Of a DNA stretch of 8,702 nt, positions 1 to 5,718 are shown piece after piece (positions within the stretch are counted from its first letter, which is position 1; each line of letters begins with the position of its first letter). The notes beneath the pieces were generated by a model. It was not told the origin of the DNA. It searched no databases and saw nothing but the letters and a program-made list of their open reading frames with translations. Source of the stretch: Acidobacteriota bacterium (GTDB lineage: Bacteria; Acidobacteriota; Terriglobia; Terriglobales; Acidobacteriaceae); the NCBI GenBank assembly GCA_021810735.1, contig JAJZIF010000135.1, positions 1 through 8,702 of the forward strand, in the 5' to 3' direction. The translations under genes were made by a program, and so were the position numbers.

Positions 1-790
1 TCGGGTGACAGAGGCCATCCGGCACGATCTTAAAGAACGTGGCGAGCTTGCAACAGGAGCAATGATGGAACGCCATGTGCCTCTGCAATGGACGGAGGCA
101 CAGAAGCGCGATCCTGCGAATTATCACGAAGGGCAGATATTGCATTTCTATCGTGCGACGCATGGCGTCGATCGACATGACTCACTGGAAGTCCGTCGCG
201 TGGATGGCGATACCCTGGCTGCTCGCAACGAACGTGGCCAGGATGTCTCGCTGACAACGAAGCAGGCATGGGCCTACTCTGTCCACGAACGCCAGCCGAT
301 GGAAGTTGCTGCGGGCGACCGGCTTCTCCTGACGGGCAATCGCCGTAGTCCAGAGTTTCAGGCCACGAATGGCGAATTGGTCATCGTGCGCAAAGTTGAA
401 GGCAAGAGCATTCATCTGGAAGATGGCAGGACCATTCCAGATAACTATCGTGAGTTTACGCATGGCTATGCCGTCACCGCACATCGCTGTCAGGGGAAGA
501 CGGTGGATAGGGTCATCGTTTCCGCCGACGCGATGAAACAGGAGCTCTTCTACGTGGCCGCATCGCGCGGACGGGAGGAGATTGCCATTGTCACCAGCGA
601 CCGGGAACAGTTGCGAGAATCCCTCGGCATCTCGACCGCGCGTCCGTCAGCCACGGAGCTGGCCAGAGAATTGAAACATGAACCTGCTTCGCACGAGCAT
701 GGCCTGGAGAAAATGCCAGTGCAAAGGGTGCAGCAGCCGGAACCAAGGAATGAAATCAGTTACGGCTATGACTTCGGGCCGAGTCTGTAA
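1..790 (+). CDS. MobF/TrwC-type conjugative relaxase-helicase, C-terminal part (5' end outside window)
   Basis: This is the C-terminal part of a conjugative relaxase of the MobF (TrwC/TraA-like) family, which nicks oriT and unwinds plasmid DNA in the cytoplasm before transfer. The frame is open to the window edge, so the GTG at 5 is almost certainly internal. Numbering from that GTG, residues 154-168 (GYAVTAHRCQGKTVD) form the helicase motif V region and residues 183-191 (YVAASRGRE) match motif VI of the SF1 RecD-like helicase half. Both are typical of the second helicase domain in these proteins. The N-terminal relaxase domain with its catalytic tyrosine is not visible. The tail after residue 215 is charged and ends naturally at TAA 788-790. 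The gene converges on the copper operon and marks the locus as part of a transferable element. A RecD-like exonuclease or standalone helicase is possible but less likely, given the QWTEAQKRDP-type segment. Confidence 0.85.
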   Translation, partial: RVTEAIRHDLKERGELATGAMMERHVPLQWTEAQKRDPANYHEGQILHFYRATHGVDRHDSLEVRRVDGDTLAARNERGQDVSLTTKQAWAYSVHERQPMEVAAGDRLLLTGNRRSPEFQATNGELVIVRKVEGKSIHLEDGRTIPDNYREFTHGYAVTAHRCQGKTVDRVIVSADAMKQELFYVAASRGREEIAIVTSDREQLRESLGISTARPSATELARELKHEPASHEHGLEKMPVQRVQQPEPRNEISYGYDFGPSL

Positions 791-816
791 ATTGTGATGA
801 GAATTCGCATTGCAAT
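791..816 (+). repeat. Inverted repeat/hairpin directly after the relaxase stop codon
   Basis: ATTGTGATG (791-799) pairs with CATTGCAAT (808-816) around an 8-nt loop. In RNA this gives a 9-bp stem that includes two G-U wobbles. It starts at the base after the relaxase TAA, where a transcript-end hairpin would be expected. No T-run follows, so it is not a canonical intrinsic terminator. It may stabilise the 3' end or serve as a DNA dyad. Confidence 0.4.
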
Positions 817-834
817 CTATACCCATGGGCATAG
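817..834. promoter_or_regulatory. 18-bp near-palindrome resembling the copZ-side operator
   Basis: CTATACCCATGGGCATAG is palindromic at 8 of 9 base pairs, with an A/C mismatch at 821 and 830. Its pattern TANNCCCATGGGNAT is shared with the candidate CsoR operator at 8378-8392, where 12 of 15 positions are identical. It could be a second binding site for the same regulator, or a remnant of a copper promoter. No clear promoter or gene next to it explains it. Confidence 0.35.
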
Positions 835-982
835 TGAAAGGTGGACACTGGTGGATGATTTGCGGAGTCCGCGTCTCGGAAGAGTCTGCAAACGCTGAAT
901 AGTATCTTGATTAAGCTGTTTCACTCCGACGCAATTCTTGAGCTATATTTCAATCCATTCCCGCTCTTCGCCAGAGTGCGCC

Positions 983-1006
983 TTCTCGGAACAATTGTTG
1001 CGAGAA
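983..1006. repeat. 24-bp near-perfect palindrome downstream of the operon
   Basis: Outer arms TTCTCG (983-988) and CGAGAA (1001-1006) flank a perfect 10-bp inner palindrome, AACAATTGTT (990-999). The only mismatch is the G/G pair at 989 and 1000. It lies 42 nt past the last stop codon of the operon. There is no T-run on either side, so a canonical terminator is unlikely. Its symmetry suits a dimeric DNA-binding protein or a recombination site, but nothing nearby identifies a partner. Confidence 0.5.
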
Positions 1007-1048
1007 CGGCTATTTGACGGATTGCGAACCTAATCGGTAAAAACGCAA

Positions 1049-1555
1049 TCACTGACTGCCTCTCAAGGGCAATGGATAAGTCGGCCATGTTTCAACCAGG
1101 CTACTGAGGAGCGTGGCAGAGCCTGCTGCAATGACAGTGAAAGGAAGAACGACCGTCAGCGGAAACCAATGGCCCGGATGAAGTAGCAAGGGATACATCG
1201 CCAGCGCCACGCCGGGCGGATGGTATGCGTGGATCAGGTTGACGATGCCGAAGGCCACGATGGCGGCGACAATTGCCATGACGGCTCCGTGCGAAAACAG
1301 GCTGAGCAACGTTCCCACGGAGGCTCCAACAACGGAACCAACTACCAGGGCATAGGGTTGTGCCACTGCCGCCTCAGAAAGATCGAGAAGAATAGTAAGC
1401 GTAGCGCCAAAGGGGGGAATCAGGTACAGCCCGATGCGATTATCCTCCAGAATCGCCAGAATGCCGAACATGGAGAGGAACCACAGATACTCCGTGCTGT
1501 TCAGTCGGGATTTGGTTCCCCAGCAGCGAACCATGCGGGAGCAAACATTGCGCAT
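1049..1555 (-). CDS. HPP family integral membrane protein (single unit)
   Basis: This small inner-membrane protein of the HPP family (168 aa) keeps the family signature HPPG at residues 112-115. Family function is poorly defined; some plant and cyanobacterial members have been linked to nitrite transport. Hydrophobic segments lie near residues 23-36, 43-57, 67-87, 91-108 and 132-152. IPPFGA at 46-51 is a second conserved-looking loop, and HPPGVALAMYPLL continues into a helix. The ATG at 1555 is chosen because GAGG precedes it by 5 nt and it lies 28 nt after the CopB stop; a longer frame to 1669 would overlap copB by 86 bp. It is the last gene of the operon. Its position suggests a role in copper stress, but its substrate is unknown. 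Confidence in the family is high and in any function low. Confidence 0.85.
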   Translation of the reverse strand: MRNVCSRMVRCWGTKSRLNSTEYLWFLSMFGILAILEDNRIGLYLIPPFGATLTILLDLSEAAVAQPYALVVGSVVGASVGTLLSLFSHGAVMAIVAAIVAFGIVNLIHAYHPPGVALAMYPLLLHPGHWFPLTVVLPFTVIAAGSATLLSSLVETWPTYPLPLRGSQ

Positions 1556-1583
1556 ACGTGCCTCGATTCGTGTAGACGCGATC

Positions 1584-2393
1584 TCAATACCAGAGACGGA
1601 GTCCGAAGACGAAACTGGAGTTACTGGTTGCTTCTCCGGACAGGCGCGTATAGCGAGCTGAGCCGCCATAGTTGCCGTTGTAGGCCCACCCTATATAAGG
1701 ATTTAATTTACGGTTAACTTCGTAGCGCAGACGAACTCCGGTATCGATGTCTGAGAAGCCAGAACCGATTTTGCGTGCGGGGTCGTCCTTACTATAGAAA
1801 TTCAGCTCCGCCTGCGGTTGCACGACCCATCGCTGCATGAGGAAGAGATCCCACGAGCCCTCGATGCGCCCGGCCATGTGTCCGCCATCGCGGATATAGA
1901 ACGTTGGCTCAAAGTCAAAAAAGTACGGCGCGAGACCCTCGATGCCTGCGGCGGCCCAGACACGAGTCGGGTTGGAATCGATGTCGGCGCGCACTCCTGC
2001 CTGGGCGTCGAAATAGCGCATGCGCGGAATCGGCCGGTCATAAAGAGCCTCATGGTCCCCGTCGCTGACCGCGCCGTTGCCGGCGAAGCCTTCCGATTTG
2101 ATCCAGAGTCGGTTCATGTCGGTGCCGATCCAGCCTTCGCCGTCCCACCGGAACGCATCATTCGATCCATTGGTCCGCCCCTCGAACTGATTAAGAAGCA
2201 CATGCGCGTTTACCGTATTGTCCCGGACAGCGGATGGCCATCCCGGCACTTTCGCCGGAACTGGTTCCGGTGCAGCGGGAACCGATGTCTGCGCACCCGC
2301 CAGCCGCGCCGCAACCAGGCCGAAGACGCATATCAGAATTGGAATCGCGTGGGCAGACTGCATTCGGCGAACGATCTTCCCGGCGGCGCTCAT
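1584..2393 (-). CDS. copB: Copper resistance protein B (CopB/PcoB), outer membrane
   Basis: This protein (269 aa) matches the CopB/PcoB family of outer-membrane copper-resistance proteins, which work with the periplasmic PcoA-type oxidase. Residues 12-34 form a signal peptide with a likely cut after AGA (32-34). Family-like segments are WDGEGWIGTDMNRLWIKSEG (83-102), ALYDRPIPRMRYFDAQAGVR (116-135) and NPYIGWAYNGNYGG (231-244). Alternating hydrophobic residues and an aromatic final residue (LRLWY) fit a beta-barrel. The ATG overlaps the oxidase stop (ATGA, 2390-2393), which implies translational coupling; Met-11 is the alternative start. Unlike many homologues, the mature N-terminus has no Met/His-rich stretch, only a Pro/Ala-rich linker at about 36-55. 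The metal-binding task may be carried by the Met-rich segment of the adjacent oxidase. Confidence 0.9.
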   Translation of the reverse strand: MSAAGKIVRRMQSAHAIPILICVFGLVAARLAGAQTSVPAAPEPVPAKVPGWPSAVRDNTVNAHVLLNQFEGRTNGSNDAFRWDGEGWIGTDMNRLWIKSEGFAGNGAVSDGDHEALYDRPIPRMRYFDAQAGVRADIDSNPTRVWAAAGIEGLAPYFFDFEPTFYIRDGGHMAGRIEGSWDLFLMQRWVVQPQAELNFYSKDDPARKIGSGFSDIDTGVRLRYEVNRKLNPYIGWAYNGNYGGSARYTRLSGEATSNSSFVFGLRLWY

Positions 2394-4288
2394 GAGACCA
2401 CCACCGTACGGAACATGCCGGCACGCATGTGGTAGAGCAGGTGGCAGTGGTAGGCCCAGCGGCCCGGCGTATCCGCGCTGACGAGATAACTCACCCTTTC
2501 GGCGGGCTTGACGGTGATGGTGTGCTTATAAGGATTGAACGCGCCGTGTCCGTTTTCCAGTTCGCTCCATAAGCCGTGCAGGTGAATCGGGTGCTCCATC
2601 ATGGTGTCATTGACAAGCACGATACGGAGTCGCTCTCCGAGCTTCAGTTGAATCGGTTCTGCGCTGGAGAACTTCTGCCCATTGAATCCCCAGATGAAGC
2701 GCTCCATATTGCCGGTGAGGTGGAGTTCGATTTCGCGCGTCGGGGTTCTGCCGTCCACTCCTCGGTAGCGGGCGCGCAGATCGGCGTAGGTGAGCACCCG
2801 GCGTCCATTGTGCTCGAGCCCGTCGCCGGGATCGTTCAATCGGCCGCTGACGCTCATGGGCATCGCAGCCACCTGCGGACCGATATGTATTTTGGCAGGG
2901 TTGGATGCCTGCAATTTCACTTCCTCGCCGGTCGTTCCCCCGATCCGCGCCGTATGCGGGCCGGGCTGCGGAAACGGCGTCGTCCCCGTCCCGCGGTTGC
3001 TCTGCATTGCCAGCATGGATTCGTGCGTACTACCCATGGCAGGCGAGGTTGCATGCCTGCCCTGCATGCCCGAAGCCCCCATCTGCATTCCACTCATGCC
3101 CTGCTTGCCGCTCATCTTCATGCCAGCCATGCTGCCCATGCCCATGTCCATCATGGTGCGCGTGGGGCGCGGATCCATCGGTGGGACCGCCGCAGTCAAC
3201 CCCAGTGTTGGCGTGAGCGTGCCGCGTGCAAACCCGGTACGATCTTCCGCCTGGGCAAAGATGGTGTACGCGGTGCTGGCGGCCGACTGAACGACTACAT
3301 CGTAGGTTTCCGCAACGCCCATGCGGAACTCATCTACTTCCACCGGTTCCACATCGTTGCCATCGGCTTGCACCACCGTCATGGGAAGGCCGGGGATGCG
3401 AACGTCAAAAAATGTCATCGAGGAGCCATTGATGAAGCGCAGACGAACGCGCTCGCCCGGCCGGAAGAGGCCGGTCCAGTTTGCCCTGGGAGGATTGCCG
3501 TTGAGCAGATAGGTGTAGGCGGCTCCTGATACATCGGCGATATCGTTGGGACTCATATTCATCCGCCCCCACGGCAGACGCTTGCGGATCGTAGCTGCAG
3601 CGCCCTGTTCCTTCGCATCCGCGACGAAGTTCGCCAGAGTGAAACGATGGTAGTTGTAGTAGTCGCTCTCCTGCTTCAGATTGCTGAAGATCGTTTCCGG
3701 ATTGGCGTCGGTCCAGTCGGAAAGCAGCACGACATATTCGCGGTCGAACTCAATGGGGTCGTGGTCGCGGTCGCGGGGTTCGATCACAAGGGCGCCGAGC
3801 AAACCCGTCTGCTCCTGGAACTGCGCGTGGCTGTGATACCAATAGGTTCCGTTCTGGCGCACAGGGAAGCGGTAGATGAATGTTTCACCGGGAGCGATGC
3901 CGCGATAGCTGAGTCCGGAAACGCCATCCATTCCTGCAGGTATCCGCATGCCATGCCAGTGAATGGAGCTGGTCACATTGAGCCGGTTGGTGACGGCAAC
4001 GGTGACAGTATCACCCTCACGCCAGCGGAGGGTGGGTCCCGGTGAGGAGCCGTTCACTCCGGTAGCCATCCGCGGACGGCCCGTGAAGTTGACCGGTAGT
4101 GTGTCGATTACGAGATCAAAATGCGTGCCGGAGAGCACGGGCGACGTTTGCGAATCGGAGTCGGCAAAAGCTGCGATGCCCGCGCCGCCCAGTGCAGCCA
4201 ACGCGCCAGCGGAGGCGATGCCCTGTACGAAGCGGCGGCGGCTGATGGGAGTGTTGAGTCTGTCAAAGTTGGAAACGTAGCTGTTCAT
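2390..4288 (-). CDS. pcoA: Periplasmic multicopper oxidase, PcoA/CopA copper-resistance family, Tat-exported
   Basis: This is a multicopper oxidase (632 aa) that probably oxidises Cu(I) to the less toxic Cu(II) in the periplasm. A Tat signal is visible: SRRRF at 16-20, then a hydrophobic stretch at 24-42. All four copper-ligand motifs are present: HWHG (110-113), WYHSH (150-154), HPIHLHG (566-572) and HCHLLYHMRAGM (614-625). Cys615, His620 and Met625 have type-1 copper spacing, and His614 and His616 serve the trinuclear cluster. Cupredoxin-like domains cover about 54-170, 185-350 and 460-632. A segment at 379-429 holds 14 Met, as in copper-resistance oxidases rather than laccases. The ATG overlaps the upstream stop (ATGA, 4285-4288) and follows GAGGA by a short spacer. 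The CopB neighbour supports the PcoA assignment. All catalytic ligands are intact, so it should be active. Confidence 0.95.
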   Translation of the reverse strand: MNSYVSNFDRLNTPISRRRFVQGIASAGALAALGGAGIAAFADSDSQTSPVLSGTHFDLVIDTLPVNFTGRPRMATGVNGSSPGPTLRWREGDTVTVAVTNRLNVTSSIHWHGMRIPAGMDGVSGLSYRGIAPGETFIYRFPVRQNGTYWYHSHAQFQEQTGLLGALVIEPRDRDHDPIEFDREYVVLLSDWTDANPETIFSNLKQESDYYNYHRFTLANFVADAKEQGAAATIRKRLPWGRMNMSPNDIADVSGAAYTYLLNGNPPRANWTGLFRPGERVRLRFINGSSMTFFDVRIPGLPMTVVQADGNDVEPVEVDEFRMGVAETYDVVVQSAASTAYTIFAQAEDRTGFARGTLTPTLGLTAAVPPMDPRPTRTMMDMGMGSMAGMKMSGKQGMSGMQMGASGMQGRHATSPAMGSTHESMLAMQSNRGTGTTPFPQPGPHTARIGGTTGEEVKLQASNPAKIHIGPQVAAMPMSVSGRLNDPGDGLEHNGRRVLTYADLRARYRGVDGRTPTREIELHLTGNMERFIWGFNGQKFSSAEPIQLKLGERLRIVLVNDTMMEHPIHLHGLWSELENGHGAFNPYKHTITVKPAERVSYLVSADTPGRWAYHCHLLYHMRAGMFRTVVVS

Positions 4289-5271
4289 ATATTCCTCGCA
4301 TCCGGGTTATGGTTTGTGTTGATCGCGGATCTCCGAAGATAACCGCGCGCCAGGAACCAGAAGGTTAGTGTGGTGGTGCCGATCGCGACCGATATGGGAT
4401 ACCAGGCATCGGGAGCGGTCATCACGAACGGGAGCACGCCGATCGCCAGGGCCGGAGGCATGTGCATTCGGAAGCAGCGCAGCAGCAGGATTGAGATTGC
4501 GACGGTCAGGACAACCCCGGCGGGTCTGCCGTGGAAGCTGCGGCACGCGACCAGCCCCACGAACGCGGTGAGGAACGACACCAGAGGAAAGAGCGCGGGC
4601 CGCTCGATCCAGCCCGGCAGTTCCGGGTGGCCTAGGATTTCGTAAGCCATGACAATCAGCGGTGGAAAGAGCATGAAGCGCAAGCCTGTGAGCTGACTGG
4701 CGACCGCCACGACCAACACGAAGGTCAGTAGAGTGATCGGCCAGAAACGCTCGGCGGGAATGGTTTCGAGCTCGTCGTCGATCGTTTCGAGTATAGAGGC
4801 TAGCGGCTGGGCTTCCATCGAAGAGACACATCTTTGCCAGACCCACATCAGCAACGCGAGGCCAATCAATCCCGCGCAGATGACAAGCGGATATATCCAG
4901 CGCCGCTCGTCGAGGACTATGGGCAATACGCCTGCAGAGATGGCGGGCGCAATGGACGAGCGGAGTAACCGGATGATGAAAAGACTGGCAATCACAATCA
5001 CGAGCAGCACGATTGCGTTGTAGTGCGTGTGTCGCGTGATGAAAGATCCTGCGACGGCTGCCAGCGTGGGTGTCAGAATCAACCTGAACGGCTGACTGGC
5101 CCACTTTCCGTGGGGCCGGGTGAGGACGTCGTGCGACAGTGCGGCCAATTCAGGGAACAGCAGCAGATTGACTCCGGTACGATGTGCAGCCGTCGCGACA
5201 GCGCCCATGAAAGCTACAGCCAGCAGTTCAGCAAACAGAATGGTTCGCTGATGTTGTATTGATACCGGCAA
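4285..5271 (-). CDS. Tandemly duplicated HPP-like membrane protein
   Basis: This polytopic membrane protein (328 aa from the TTG at 5271) contains two homologous halves. Residues 32-77 resemble 195-241: both run TG-x3-LFP, then a loop, then a helix. Residues 107-128 (APAISAGVLPIVL...WIYPL) resemble 272-293 (PPALAIGVLPFVM...WYPI). These correspond to the HPP-signature helix of HPP family proteins, but the motif is degenerate: IAP in the first half and MPP in the second. About ten hydrophobic segments and a charged linker (148-177) are visible. The TTG at 5271 is preferred because AAGGAG lies 6 nt before it. A longer frame starts at a TTG at 5340 with a weaker, closer GAGG and adds 23 polar residues. 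It sits between csoR and the oxidase, with an ATGA overlap into the latter. A transporter role is inferred; the substrate is unknown. Confidence 0.75.
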   Translation of the reverse strand: MPVSIQHQRTILFAELLAVAFMGAVATAAHRTGVNLLLFPELAALSHDVLTRPHGKWASQPFRLILTPTLAAVAGSFITRHTHYNAIVLLVIVIASLFIIRLLRSSIAPAISAGVLPIVLDERRWIYPLVICAGLIGLALLMWVWQRCVSSMEAQPLASILETIDDELETIPAERFWPITLLTFVLVVAVASQLTGLRFMLFPPLIVMAYEILGHPELPGWIERPALFPLVSFLTAFVGLVACRSFHGRPAGVVLTVAISILLLRCFRMHMPPALAIGVLPFVMTAPDAWYPISVAIGTTTLTFWFLARGYLRRSAINTNHNPDARNI

Positions 5272-5277
5272 GACAGG

Positions 5278-5283
5278 CTCCTT
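5278..5283 (-). promoter_or_regulatory. Shine-Dalgarno AAGGAG deciding the start of the HPP-like gene
   Basis: On the minus strand AAGGAG is followed by a 6-nt spacer and TTG at 5271-5269. This is the best ribosome binding site in the region. The frame has no ATG until well inside the first membrane helix. Confidence 0.55.
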
Positions 5284-5354
5284 TGGCGGGCAATAGGTCT
5301 CCTGAGGCAGCCTGAACGGCTTCCTGGGAGAGCGATGCAAATGGCCTCGAATTT

Positions 5355-5438
5355 CTAGCGAGCGTTCTTGTAGATCACGTCCAGCAGCTCGTCCTATATA
5401 GCTTGTTTCTCATCATCCGATCCGGTCCTGATCGCATG
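5355..5438 (-). pseudogene. Out-of-frame C-terminal helix of csoR (1-nt deletion plus in-frame stop)
   Basis: Shifting frame at 5438 restores a CsoR-like tail: HAIRTGSDDEKQAI, then a TAG stop (5394-5396), then DELLDVIYKNAR and the final TAG (5355-5357). Adding back one base gives an intact protein of 118 codons, the normal size for the family. The internal TAG sits where a Tyr codon would be expected (I-Y-D-E-L-L). Two separate lesions argue for real decay of the C-terminal helix rather than one sequencing error. Confidence 0.7.
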
Positions 5439-5710
5439 GCTGCGCAGTGCGCCAGGTGATTGCGCCTCAGAGATCGGGCGACCGCGAGGTGCGCCTCCTG
5501 AGCCGAAGAGACCGGCATCAAAATGTCTGCGCAATAGCGGTCCTCCTCCACCATGCGCTGAATTCCGCGCATTTGACCCTCGATGCGGCTGAGCCGTCGC
5601 AGACTCGATGTTTTGATCACCGGATGGACGCCCACCGCTTTGCGCCCGGCAGCCGAAACCGCGCATCCAGGGAATCCTGCGGACGATTGTGTGGTCTTTT
5701 TCGTTGCCAT
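5375..5710 (-). CDS. csoR: CsoR-family copper-sensing repressor with frameshifted C-terminus
   Basis: This is a CsoR/RcnR-family regulator (DUF156 fold), normally a helical tetramer that leaves its operator on binding Cu(I). Residues 37-90 match the family: LRRLSRIEGQMRGIQRMVEE, then Cys60, and His85 and Cys89 in NHLAHC. The Cys-x24-His-x3-Cys spacing equals that of the characterised Cu(I) site (Cys36, His61, Cys65 in M. tuberculosis CsoR). From residue 92 the frame is wrong, and it ends in 20 unrelated residues (stop at 5375-5377). The expected third helix continues one frame over, to 5355. The ATG at 5710 follows AGGGAG, 8 nt after the copA stop. The truncated protein may still bind copper, but tetramer assembly or allostery is doubtful. 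The extended N-terminus (1-36) has no recognisable motif. Confidence 0.8.
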   Translation of the reverse strand: MATKKTTQSSAGFPGCAVSAAGRKAVGVHPVIKTSSLRRLSRIEGQMRGIQRMVEEDRYCADILMPVSSAQEAHLAVARSLRRNHLAHCAAMRSGPDRMMRNKLYRTSCWT

Positions 5711-5718
5711 AGTTCTCC

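Larger units (their letters stand above)
791..1048. other. Convergent intergenic region without a convincing gene
   Basis: This 258-bp gap separates the convergent 3' ends of the relaxase gene and the copper operon. By eye it is more A+T-rich than the operon. It holds three dyad elements, listed separately. There is no T-tailed terminator on either strand, no tRNA-like sequence and no recognisable protein. The only small frame, a 33-codon ATG ORF at 797-898, runs through the dyads and lacks a ribosome binding site. Confidence 0.6.

Noticed and set aside
797..898. 33-codon ORF after the relaxase
   Set aside because: It has no ribosome binding site, overlaps the stop-proximal dyads and has no recognisable sequence.
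1556..1669. N-terminal extension of the HPP protein to 1669
   Set aside because: It overlaps the conserved C-terminus of CopB by 86 bp and is polar; ATG at 1555 has a good ribosome binding site.
1220..1717. 165-codon plus-strand open frame opposite HPP and copB
   Set aside because: Its composition is low-complexity and antisense; the minus-strand genes here have clear families.
2576..3529. 317-codon plus-strand open frame
   Set aside because: It lies wholly opposite the multicopper oxidase, is rich in His/Arg/Ala as expected for a complement of Met- and Gly-rich codons, and has no domain or ribosome binding site.
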